Shown here piece after piece: positions 6,682 through 12,919 of a DNA stretch of 12,919 nt. Numbering within the stretch: position 1 is the first letter of the stretch; the number at the start of each line of letters is the position of its first letter. Made by a program: the position numbers and the translations under genes. The DNA is from an uncultured Kroppenstedtia sp. (GTDB lineage Bacteria > Bacillota > Bacilli > Thermoactinomycetales > DSM-45169). The stretch covers positions 1-12,919 of the forward strand of contig CAUGKZ010000011.1 in NCBI GenBank assembly GCA_959600065.1. Direction: 5' to 3'. Under the pieces are notes generated by a model. It was not told the DNA's origin. It saw only the letters and a list, made by a program, of their open reading frames with translations, and searched no databases.

Positions 6682-9150
6682 TCACAAACCCGCCACAGGT
6701 TCCCGCTCCACCCGGTTCACTCCCGGAATGCGAATTGTGGCCCATTCGGGCACATAGGTTTCCACCTTGGACACGACCACGGTCATGTCATCTTCGATCT
6801 CTCCATCATGATGCCGGATCACTTGCTCCAACAAGCAATCGGCAAACCCCTGCGGATCCTTGGTTTTGATATCGGCGATCAATCGCTTCATGCATGCCTC
6901 CTTGTTGGATGCATGCCGAGGAGCATCATAAATGCCGTCGGTCATCATCACCACCAGATCCCCTGGTTGCAGCTGAAACTCTACTGGCTCCACATCGATA
7001 TCGTTCAAAATCCCCAGCGGCAGATTTCCAGCGGCGACCATCATCACCTCGTTCCCCCGTTTGACAAAGCCAGGGGTGGATCCGATTTTGAGAAAGCGGG
7101 AGCCTGCTGAATTGAGATCGACCATGGCCAGATCGATGGTAGCGAACATCTCGTCTGTAGATCGCAAACTCAAAATGGAATTGATCGTCTCCACAGCCTT
7201 ATCTTCCTTCATCCCCGATTGGAGTAGCTTTCGCAACAGTTGCAGAGCTGCGCTGGACTCTTGCTGGGCCCGGGTTCCGTTTCCCATTCCGTCACTGATG
7301 GCGACGGCGTATTTCCCGGTTCCCACATTCATGTAACAATAGCTGTCACCCGACAGCCAATGTCCCCCCTTGGCCGCCCCAGCTACCCCGGTCTTCATCT
7401 CGAAGCGTTGGGCAGAACCTAGCGTGACTACCGCTCCTGCGGAACGTCCCTGAACCACTTTGCGTTGCACAGTGATCGGTTCACCCACAATTTCCGTCAC
7501 CAGCGGCGCCACCAGCTTTCGGCACTCATCCAGAGCATCGGTGTGAGGTAGGGCAACCTCGATTTCCACCTTCCCTTCTTCCAGATTGATCACTTCTACC
7601 CGCTGAATGGATAAGCCCAGATCCTCCAACGCCTGGTGAATCTGCTCCTCCTGGGCAGCCATCACATGGGTTTCATTTCGGATCTCCGCCGCCAACCCTT
7701 CCATCACCTCAGAAACCCCTTCCAACTGTTCCGAGACGATGCGACGCGTCTCTTTCAGTTTGTCCCGCCACAACATCTCTTGCTCATAGGTGCCATAGCC
7801 TTCCCGGATCAGCTGGAGTACCTTATCAGCCTTGACACAATGCTCAGACCAGGCTCGGGGGGCACGCAGTGCCTTCTCTGGGCCGTTCATCTCCACCATA
7901 GCCATCAGATCCGTCATCCCGTTGTAGGTGGAGACAAACTTCTTCTCCCAGCATTGTCGATACAGATGGCAGCTGCGGCAGGAGCGATCCATCACGTCAT
8001 CGATAAACCGGTTCATATGTTGTTCATCATCATTTAGGCTCCCTGTGGCATCTTCCTGGAAGCTGCGAGCCATTTCGCTGAACAACTCGGTAAATTGCTC
8101 CACTTTGGCTGCAGTCACATCACGCAGTCGCCGGGTATACTCCTGGCGGACCGATTCGTTTTCCGAGGTGCCCGGGACCAGACGGGCGATGAGATCCACC
8201 ACTGCCTTGGGAGTGAGGAGAAAGAGGAGCATCGCCAAGACCGTCTCCTGCAGGGAGATCCAGATATCCTGGGTACCTCCCCCATAGAGCGTGAGGACTA
8301 AAGTACCCAAGACAAACCCGATCGCCACCCCCCACCGCCTCATCTCTTTGAACAAGCCCGCCAGTAGTCCGGCAAAGGCTAACAAACTGATCTGCGCCAT
8401 GGCCTTGGGATCCGCCAAACTGAGAATCATGCCGGTGACAACCCCCACCGAGGCTCCCAGCATCCCACCGCCCACCCAGGCTAGCATCATGATCAGATAC
8501 CGGGACACCACATGAACCACAGACAGATCTGCCACCTTCCACCCTAGCATCCCGGTGATCACCGACCCCGCCAGGATCATGAGGCAGACGATCTCCTCAT
8601 GGCGGAGGGAGAACTTCTTTTTACGCAGGGTGAATAAAGGCAAAGACTGGACAAAGATAAACGTCAGGATGAAGGAGAGCAGGACATCCACTCCCGCCAA
8701 CATCCCGGTGTACGAGGTCCATCCTTCCAGATAGAGGCGGAGGAGGTGGGCCCCGGCGGCGGTGGTCAATACCACGAAAGGAGCGAAGTTGAGGTGTCCC
8801 TTTCCCATCAAGTGAAACACCTTTTGCATGACTAGAAACCAGATCGACACCCCTGCAATCCAGGCCCCCTGTCCCGTCCCCAGAGTGGAAGCACCAAGGA
8901 TGAGGGCAATCATGGAAAGCGGCCATTGACGCCGTGTCAGATGAATCACGACTCCCATATAAGCCAAAGCGAAGGGCGAGATCGTATCCAGAATCATCGC
9001 CCGTCCCAGAAGAAATCCCATCACGATGACCGGCAGATTCCAAGTGTTCAGGAGCCTGCTCTGCCAGGTCCGAAGCTCGGTTCGATCCAAAACCAGCTTT
9101 TGCAGAGTACGGGAAAGATAAGTTCCCAATCCGGCGGTCAACATCTGCAT
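6682..9150 (-). CDS. spoIIE: Stage II sporulation protein E, serine phosphatase
   Basis: Dephosphorylates SpoIIAA, which frees sigma-F in the forespore; in B. subtilis it also binds FtsZ and helps place the polar septum. The 822 residues (827 in B. subtilis) are organised as expected: a hydrophobic N-terminal half with about ten membrane segments (roughly 38-320), a central regulatory region containing the cysteine cluster CRSCHLYRQC (C391, C394, C400), and a C-terminal PP2C phosphatase domain (about 590-797). Metal-binding motifs are visible: GDS with D602, SDGMGNG with D620, MTDG with D738 and DDMT with D787/D788. The ATG at 9150 has only a loose upstream purine tract (AAGGGATGGATGAAAT); another ATG two codons later is possible. 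It is preceded by a Spo0A-type promoter. Confidence 0.97.
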   Translation of the reverse strand: MQMLTAGLGTYLSRTLQKLVLDRTELRTWQSRLLNTWNLPVIVMGFLLGRAMILDTISPFALAYMGVVIHLTRRQWPLSMIALILGASTLGTGQGAWIAGVSIWFLVMQKVFHLMGKGHLNFAPFVVLTTAAGAHLLRLYLEGWTSYTGMLAGVDVLLSFILTFIFVQSLPLFTLRKKKFSLRHEEIVCLMILAGSVITGMLGWKVADLSVVHVVSRYLIMMLAWVGGGMLGASVGVVTGMILSLADPKAMAQISLLAFAGLLAGLFKEMRRWGVAIGFVLGTLVLTLYGGGTQDIWISLQETVLAMLLFLLTPKAVVDLIARLVPGTSENESVRQEYTRRLRDVTAAKVEQFTELFSEMARSFQEDATGSLNDDEQHMNRFIDDVMDRSCRSCHLYRQCWEKKFVSTYNGMTDLMAMVEMNGPEKALRAPRAWSEHCVKADKVLQLIREGYGTYEQEMLWRDKLKETRRIVSEQLEGVSEVMEGLAAEIRNETHVMAAQEEQIHQALEDLGLSIQRVEVINLEEGKVEIEVALPHTDALDECRKLVAPLVTEIVGEPITVQRKVVQGRSAGAVVTLGSAQRFEMKTGVAGAAKGGHWLSGDSYCYMNVGTGKYAVAISDGMGNGTRAQQESSAALQLLRKLLQSGMKEDKAVETINSILSLRSTDEMFATIDLAMVDLNSAGSRFLKIGSTPGFVKRGNEVMMVAAGNLPLGILNDIDVEPVEFQLQPGDLVVMMTDGIYDAPRHASNKEACMKRLIADIKTKDPQGFADCLLEQVIRHHDGEIEDDMTVVVSKVETYVPEWATIRIPGVNRVEREPVAGL

Positions 9151-9215
9151 ATTTCATCCATCCCTTCGTCGGTTCAGCGTCCGGTTGGTTGGCTTGTCCG
9201 GAACGTGTGGAACCC

Positions 9216-9248
9216 ATTATAGCGAGGGTTTCCAGATAAGTTTGTCAC
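9216..9248 (-). promoter_or_regulatory. spoIIE promoter with 21-bp spacing
   Basis: Minus strand GTGACA (9248-9243, 5/6 match to -35), 21 bases, perfect TATAAT (9221-9216). The B. subtilis spoIIE promoter is known to be a sigma-A promoter with abnormally wide spacing (21 bp) that depends on Spo0A~P, so the same layout here supports conserved control. Start site would be near 9209, about 59 bases before the ATG. Confidence 0.75.
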
Positions 9249-9273
9249 AATTGCTGAACCTGAGAAAAAAGTT

Positions 9274-9280
9274 TCCGACA
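9274..9280 (-). promoter_or_regulatory. Spo0A-box-like heptamer near spoIIE promoter
   Basis: Minus strand TGTCGGA, a 6/7 match to the 0A-box consensus TGTCGAA (reverse of TTCGACA), at about -65 to -71 from the predicted start and flanked by A/T runs. Confidence 0.45.
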
Positions 9281-9369
9281 TTTTTTCGGGATGGAAATTC
9301 ACCTGTTTCCCTTATTAAGAAAAAGCTCGTTTTCACTCCTTCAAAGGGGATCGTACGTTCTTATTTCGA

Positions 9370-9438
9370 TGTCGATTTACCGCTCTCTTTCATTGCCTGT
9401 TTCTGTCGAGGGCAGGCGAAGATCCGAGGAAATCGACA
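9370..9438 (-). promoter_or_regulatory. Cluster of three further Spo0A-box-like heptamers
   Basis: Plus strand TGTCGAT (9370-9376) and TGTCGAG (9404-9410), and minus strand TGTCGAT (9438-9432, inside TTTTGTCGATTT), each 6/7 to the 0A box. They lie about 160-230 bases upstream of the predicted spoIIE start, farther than classical activating sites, so some may be chance matches. Confidence 0.3.
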
Positions 9439-9480
9439 AAACTTCCAAAAAGAATCCCTCCTGCGACACCGGGAGGAGAC

Positions 9481-9514
9481 AAAAAAAGCCCCCCGGTCAG
9501 CTTGACCAGGGGGC
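9481..9514 (-). terminator. Rho-independent terminator of the DUF402 gene
   Basis: Minus strand GCCCCCTGGTCA, loop AGC, TGACCGGGGGGC (12 pairs including one G-U), followed by seven T residues. It isolates spoIIE from upstream transcription. Confidence 0.95.
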
Positions 9515-9604
9515 ATCCAAGGCGGCTTCCCATCACAACCCAGGGGCTGGATCCTGAATTCCCCACCTCCGGATCCGGCCTTCCTCCAGACAACCTAGGG
9601 CCCC

Positions 9605-10090
9605 TCACTTTCCCTTCGGGGACTCCGGCAGCGGAAACATCCGGGCCTCATGGAGATATTTCGGAATAAAGGAGCGCTTGGTCTGCAGGCGGATCATTTT
9701 GTCCAAGGTCCGCAGGGAATGGACCTGCTGCTTCCTTTTTAATTGTCCCTTCTCAATGGCAGTCGCAAATTCATCCACATCGATCAAATGATACCTTCCA
9801 TCGGGGTAGACGAGTAAATCGAGTAGAAGGTCCACCATCACATAGCGCAACCGACCCACCTGCCGCATTTCCATCACATCACAGTAGTAATAGAGAAATT
9901 CCCCGGAACGGTGGAACACTTTGGAGATGGTGTAGCCTTTCTTCACAAAATAATAGGTCAGAAAGATCCGCTTGCCGTCAGGATTGGGATACTGGGTAGC
10001 AAAGCAGTGCCTCCCTTGCCAATCCCGCACCTTTTCCGTATACGATTTGTTGATCGTCGTAAATTTGATTTTTTTTATGGTAACATCCAC
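9605..10090 (-). CDS. DUF402 family protein (possible nucleotide or sugar phosphate hydrolase)
   Basis: A 161-residue protein of the DUF402 / FomD-like beta-barrel family. The family pattern is visible: KKGYTISKVFH near 50-60, YYYCDV at 67-72, VDLLLDLLVYPDG at 86-98 and the acidic IDVDEF at 103-108, where D87, D91, D106 and E107 are the likely metal ligands. Some relatives (NtdP of staphylococci, FomD) hydrolyse nucleotides or nucleotide-linked phosphonates; the substrate here cannot be told from sequence, and it is only distantly like NtdP. The start is GTG at 10090, with AGGAG 7 bases upstream. It follows the tRNA terminator with no clear promoter seen and has its own strong terminator. It stands between the tRNAs and spoIIE, where B. 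subtilis has no such gene. Confidence 0.85.
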   Translation of the reverse strand: MDVTIKKIKFTTINKSYTEKVRDWQGRHCFATQYPNPDGKRIFLTYYFVKKGYTISKVFHRSGEFLYYYCDVMEMRQVGRLRYVMVDLLLDLLVYPDGRYHLIDVDEFATAIEKGQLKRKQQVHSLRTLDKMIRLQTKRSFIPKYLHEARMFPLPESPKGK

Positions 10091-10172
10091 AATACCACTC
10101 CTACATACCCGGATACTCCCGAATGCCCGGGTCCGTCTTAGGATTCCCCAAGGGTTTGGCGGGCAGTACCGC

Positions 10173-10196
10173 GGAGTCGGATGTACCCCGGACTCC
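10173..10196 (-). other. Hairpin upstream of the DUF402 gene
   Basis: Minus strand GGAGT, C, CGG, loop GGTACAT, CCG, ACTCC, lying just after the tRNA terminator T tract. There is no T run, and no partner motif I recognise. A weaker CCCGG...CCGGG pairing follows at about 10131-10108, before the ribosome binding site. Confidence 0.3.
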
Positions 10197-10201
10197 TGAA
10201 G

Positions 10202-10263
10202 AAAAAGAAAAAAGGCGAATCAATGCCCCCTTTTCCTCCGATCAAGGGCCTGAACCTCGCCTT
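10202..10263 (-). terminator. Terminator of the tRNA unit
   Basis: Minus strand AAGGCGA pairs with TCGCCTT (10263-10257 with 10218-10212); the long enclosed loop can itself fold (GCCCTT with AAGGGGGC, imperfect). It runs into TTTTTTCTTTTTC. It starts 5 bases after the CCA of tRNA-Met. Confidence 0.75.
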
Positions 10264-10267
10264 CGTC

Positions 10268-10344
10268 TGGTAGCGGCGGAGGGTCTCGAACCCCCAACCT
10301 CACGGGTATGAACCGTACGCTCTAGCCAGTTGAGCTACGCCGCC
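10268..10344 (-). tRNA. tRNA-Met (CAU), elongator
   Basis: Folds as a full cloverleaf with acceptor GGCGGCG / CGCCGCT, D stem GCTC/GAGC, anticodon stem TACGG/CCGTG around loop TTCATAC (anticodon CAT), T loop TTCGAGA, and encoded CCA at 10270-10268. The sequence is very close to the B. subtilis elongator tRNA-Met as I remember it, and differs clearly from the CAU tRNA-Ile2 that TilS modifies. Confidence 0.96.
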
Positions 10345-10369
10345 ACGTCAATAGGGGAGGAATCCGGAT

Positions 10370-10398
10370 TTCGGGGGTTGTTCCCAAAGGAACCCGAA
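10370..10398 (-). other. Hairpin in the spacer between the two tRNAs
   Basis: Minus strand TTCGGG and CCCGAA enclose TTCC, loop TTTG, GGAA with a 5-base bulge. There is no T run, so it is more likely a spacer or processing structure than a terminator; both tRNAs probably share one transcript. Confidence 0.4.
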
Positions 10399-10421
10399 CC
10401 CCTCACCCTCATTTTTTCAGT

Positions 10422-10497
<76 letters not shown>

Positions 10498-10512
10498 TCA
10501 ATCACAAATTTT

Positions 10513-10541
10513 ATTATACTAACGGGCGGCGGTGATGTCAA
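10513..10541 (-). promoter_or_regulatory. Perfect consensus sigma-A promoter of the tRNA unit
   Basis: Minus strand TTGACA (10541-10536), exactly 17 bases, TATAAT (10518-10513): full match in both hexamers and ideal spacing. Start near 10506, about 9 bases before the mature tRNA-fMet 5' end. The -35 hexamer contains the namZ stop codon TGA (10540-10538). Confidence 0.95.
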
Positions 10542-11806
10542 GGGGAGTTTTTAGAGAGTTTTTTTTCTGCTGGGGGAGGATAGATAAGGTATCGGGAACG
10601 CAATTGCCGGAATTCTTTCATCTCCTTCTTCCAGCCTGCTACGATTTTTTTAGCTGGGACCCCTGCGTCGATCTGTTTGCGCACCCGATCCGAACCGGTC
10701 AGTTTGTCGATCCAGTGGTCACTCCGCCACTGAAAGTGATCCGGATACAATCGCCGGGTCTCCTGAATGATCGTCAATCCCGTCCATACCGGGGAAAAAA
10801 CATCGGGATCCTCTACATGCACCTGAACCCCACCTACGGTCTCCCCTTTGTATTTAGAGAAAGTGGGATTGAAATAGGCTTCCCGAAAGGAGACACCGGG
10901 CAAGCCGGTCTGGTTGAGGGCCTCAGCCAGTTCCCATCCTTTGATATAAGGGGCTCCCACCAGTTCAAAGGGACGGGTCGTGCCTCTCCCCTCGGACAAG
11001 TTGGTCCCTTCGATCATTCCGGTGCCGGGATAGACCTGTGCCGACTCTAGGGTGGGCATGTTGGGAGAAGGTAGAACCCAGGGGAGGCCTGTATCCTCAA
11101 ATCGATCCGATCGCTTCCAACCTTTCATCGGAATCACTTGGAGATCACCCGAATCCGTTAGAAACTCCCCGTGAAACAAGCGAGCGAGCTCCCCGACGGT
11201 CATTCCGTGCCGCTGGGCAATCGGGTACAGACCGACAAAGGAGCTGTACTCCGGTTTCAACACCGGCCCCTCCACTTTCATGCCCCCAAGGGGATTGGGC
11301 CGATCCAGGACGATCAAGGTCTTGTCCGCCTGGGCCGCCGCTTCCATGGTGTAGGCCAGAGTGTATATATAGGTATAAAAACGGGTGCCCACATCCTGGA
11401 TATCAAAAACCAGCACATCCACTCCGTCAAAAAGGGGAACCATCTCCTCCGGCTTTTTTCCGTAAAGGTTGACAAAGGGTAATCCGGTCCGAGGGTCTTC
11501 CTCAGTTCCTGGAGTGTCTCCGGCCTGTTCCGTGCCCCGAACCCCATGCTCCGGCCCATACACTTTCACCACCTGGATCCCCGCATCCAGCATCGCATCT
11601 AGGCCGTGGCGATAATCCGAGGTCACGCCTGTCGGATTGGTGATCAGGCCTACCTTTTTTCCTTTGAGACGTTCCGGATGTTGCAAGAGAATCTCCAATC
11701 CCGTCTTCACCCGCTGAGGCTTTGCCTTTTTCCCGTCGGCCTGGGAGCCGATCAATCCGAAGATGAGGATAAAAGCCAAACCTGTGCACAACCCACTCTT
11801 CCACAT
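10538..11806 (-). CDS. namZ: Exo-beta-N-acetylmuramidase NamZ (DUF1343, GH171), secreted
   Basis: Family members release terminal MurNAc from peptidoglycan fragments outside the cell, for cell-wall recycling (B. subtilis NamZ, formerly YbbC). The 422 residues start with a Sec signal peptide (charged MWKS, hydrophobic core about 7-21, cleavage probably near 22-25). Conserved DUF1343 blocks are present in order: GLITNPTGV ending near 61, YGPEHGVRG near 83-91, FDIQDVGTRFYTY at 134-146, DRPNPLGG at 168-175, PSPNMPT at 246-252 and GTNLSEGRGTTRPFE at 267-281. The ATG at 11806 directly follows a TAG and has only a modest AAAGGGG about 9 bases upstream. No terminator follows; the stop lies inside the tRNA promoter. 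No sugar-uptake genes (murP, nagZ, amiE) are adjacent in this window. Confidence 0.93.
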   Translation of the reverse strand: MWKSGLCTGLAFILIFGLIGSQADGKKAKPQRVKTGLEILLQHPERLKGKKVGLITNPTGVTSDYRHGLDAMLDAGIQVVKVYGPEHGVRGTEQAGDTPGTEEDPRTGLPFVNLYGKKPEEMVPLFDGVDVLVFDIQDVGTRFYTYIYTLAYTMEAAAQADKTLIVLDRPNPLGGMKVEGPVLKPEYSSFVGLYPIAQRHGMTVGELARLFHGEFLTDSGDLQVIPMKGWKRSDRFEDTGLPWVLPSPNMPTLESAQVYPGTGMIEGTNLSEGRGTTRPFELVGAPYIKGWELAEALNQTGLPGVSFREAYFNPTFSKYKGETVGGVQVHVEDPDVFSPVWTGLTIIQETRRLYPDHFQWRSDHWIDKLTGSDRVRKQIDAGVPAKKIVAGWKKEMKEFRQLRSRYLIYPPPAEKKLSKNSP

Positions 11807-12027
11807 CTACATTCGCCCCTTTCCTCCAGGAGTCCCATCGACTCTTTTTTCGCTGTCACCCGCTCATCCGAAAGCCCGGATCTGAGGCCGGACCGGTCAG
11901 GATACAGACGTTCCATGTGATCCCCCCTGTGCCCCTATGGGTACGGATTCCCCATGCCATTGCCCCGGATTGGTTTTTCGCTTCCCTATTCTCCTTCTTC
12001 GAAGGGAAGAAAATCCCTCTTCCTCGC
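11807..12027. other. Divergent intergenic region between namZ and ktrB-like gene
   Basis: No clear promoter for namZ is visible on the minus strand. A loose stem CTTCCC / GGGAAG (about 11982-12007 on the plus strand, with CTTCGAAG in its loop) is present. A 54-codon open frame on the minus strand (11916 to 11752) starts here with a GGGGGG Shine-Dalgarno-like tract and overlaps namZ; it is described as a finding only. Confidence 0.4.
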
Positions 12028-12055
12028 TTGCAAACCGAATCCTGTATTGTAAAAT
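12028..12055 (+). promoter_or_regulatory. Probable promoter of the ktrB-like gene
   Basis: TTGCAA (12028-12033), 16 bases, TAAAAT (12050-12055). Start near 12062 would give a leader of about 30 bases, too short for a c-di-AMP (ydaO-type) riboswitch of the kind that often controls K+ transporters. Confidence 0.55.
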
Positions 12056-12091
12056 GAACATTAGTTTTGGCTGAGAGTGGGGTAGGTCACC

Positions 12092-12919
12092 ATGCAACTG
12101 AAAAAGCTGACACCTGTTCAGCTCTTGATCCTGATTTATTTTTCTGCATCCATCCTGTCCAGTTTTCTTCTGTGGCTTCCCATCTCCCACCAGCCGGGAG
12201 TGGAGTTGAGTTATCTGGACTCCCTGTTCACTGCGGTGAGTGCCATCAGCGTGACCGGCCTGACGGTGGCGAATACTGCAGATACCTTCAGCCCGACAGG
12301 CATCATTCTGATTATGGCTATGATCCAGTTCGGCGGCGTCGGATTCATGACCGTGGGCACCTTTTTGTGGATGGCTACAGGACAGAGAATCGGAATCCAG
12401 CGGCGGCGGATGATCATGCTGGACCAAAACCGTTCCGACCTGGCCGGTTTGGTTCGATTGATGCGGGATATCCTGATCATCTCCCTGGCGATCGAGGCCC
12501 TGGGTGCAGTACTTATGGGGATCTACCTTCACTTGGTGTATGGCTACGGATGGAATGCCATCGCTTATGGTGCATTCAGTTCGCTGTCTGCATATACCAA
12601 TGCGGGTTTGGATATCTTCGGAGATTCCCTGATGGGATTCCGAAATGATGGATTTTTCCTTACTCTGAACATGGGGTTGATCGTGGCTGGTGGAATCGGC
12701 TTCCCCGTTTTAGTCGAACTGAAGGAGTGGTTTGCCTCCCGGAACCGCCGAAATTTCCATTTCTCCCTGTTTACCAAAATCACGGTTACCACTTATATCG
12801 GTTTGCTCCTCCTGGGAGTGGTTGGGTTGTGGTTGCTGGAGGGGCAACACCTGTATGCTGGCCAAGGATGGGGACAAGCTTTTTGGAACTCCCTTTTCTA
12901 CTCTGTCACGATGCGAAGT
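12092..12919 (+). CDS. ktrB: Ktr/Trk-type potassium transporter membrane subunit (N-terminal 276 residues; cut by window end)
   Basis: Ion-conducting subunit that takes up K+ with a cytoplasmic KtrA/KtrC-type gating ring. I translated the frame by hand from the ATG at 12092, which follows TAGGT at short spacing; it stays open to the last base. The protein starts with a membrane helix after MQLKKLTPVQ. The first selectivity filter is AISVTGLT (T55-G56-L57), followed by the conserved IQFGGVGFMT (about 78-87); the second filter is SAYTNAGLD (T169-L173), and the window ends in SVTMRS, the start of the third pore loop. The TrkH/KtrB family is about 445 residues, so some 60% is visible. It could be a KtrD paralogue instead; no partner gene is in the window. 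It points away from the other genes. Confidence 0.9.
   Translation, partial: MQLKKLTPVQLLILIYFSASILSSFLLWLPISHQPGVELSYLDSLFTAVSAISVTGLTVANTADTFSPTGIILIMAMIQFGGVGFMTVGTFLWMATGQRIGIQRRRMIMLDQNRSDLAGLVRLMRDILIISLAIEALGAVLMGIYLHLVYGYGWNAIAYGAFSSLSAYTNAGLDIFGDSLMGFRNDGFFLTLNMGLIVAGGIGFPVLVELKEWFASRNRRNFHFSLFTKITVTTYIGLLLLGVVGLWLLEGQHLYAGQGWGQAFWNSLFYSVTMRS

Larger units (their letters stand above)
9151..9604. other. Regulatory gap upstream of spoIIE
   Basis: This 454-base gap holds the terminator of the upstream DUF402 gene (9481-9514), four Spo0A-box-like heptamers and the spoIIE promoter. Bases 9515-9604 contain nothing I can assign. Open frames on either strand here (for example plus strand 9291-9557) lack a ribosome binding site or protein-like composition. 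Confidence 0.6.

Noticed and set aside
8621..9217. 198-codon minus-strand frame overlapping the 5' part of spoIIE
   Set aside because: It overlaps the membrane domain of spoIIE in another frame, and its sequence is low in hydrophobic order and rich in Gly, Arg and Ser, as out-of-frame translations are.
9291..9557. 88-codon plus-strand frame in the gap upstream of spoIIE
   Set aside because: No ribosome binding site, it runs through the DUF402 terminator, and the C-terminal half is low-complexity basic sequence.
12056..12091. c-di-AMP riboswitch before the K+ transporter gene
   Set aside because: The predicted leader is only about 30 bases, far too short for that riboswitch.
11897..12532. 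211-codon minus-strand frame opposite the ktrB-like gene
   Set aside because: It is antisense to the clear K+ transporter frame with its selectivity filters; no motif or ribosome binding site supports it.

Overview
This window looks like a core chromosomal segment of an endospore-forming Bacillota, order Bacillales. The evidence is a full-length spoIIE, the gene order spoIIE - tilS - hpt - ftsH - coaX as in Bacillus subtilis, tRNA genes upstream of spoIIE (as trnSL is in B. subtilis), strong purine-rich ribosome binding sites, and CCA-encoding tRNA genes. The moderately high GC, the TTG/GTG starts and the protein flavour suggest a Thermoactinomycetaceae-like or Paenibacillus-like lineage, but that placement is a guess.

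Almost everything is on the minus strand, so transcription runs from high to low coordinates. From right to left: a divergent plus-strand KtrB-type K+ transporter subunit, cut by the window end (12092-12919); namZ, a secreted exo-N-acetylmuramidase (10538-11806); a tRNA unit with initiator and elongator tRNA-Met (10497-10268), driven by a perfect consensus promoter and closed by a terminator; a DUF402 protein (9605-10090) with a strong terminator; a regulatory gap carrying a Spo0A-type spoIIE promoter; spoIIE (6682-9150); tilS (5075-6502); hpt (4487-5026); ftsH (2435-4336) with its own promoter and a strong terminator; then a second unit with its own promoter, fhs (433-2130), followed closely by coaX (1-378, cut by the window start).

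Functionally the window combines sporulation control (SpoIIE activates sigma-F), tRNA function (TilS makes the lysidine of tRNA-Ile2; the two Met tRNAs), purine salvage (Hpt), membrane proteolysis (FtsH), one-carbon folate metabolism (Fhs), CoA synthesis (CoaX), cell-wall recycling (NamZ) and potassium uptake (KtrB). The main departures from the B. subtilis arrangement are fhs placed between ftsH and coaX, no gene between spoIIE and tilS, and namZ plus a DUF402 gene flanking the tRNAs.

I found no mobile element, CRISPR array, phage gene or defence system, and no convincing undescribed multi-gene system. The points worth a second look are regulatory: a spoIIE promoter with 21-bp spacing and Spo0A-box-like heptamers, a tRNA promoter whose -35 contains the namZ stop codon, a stable hairpin in the tilS leader, and a long unexplained fhs leader. 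No searches or folding calculations were run; all family calls rest on recognised motifs and on gene order.
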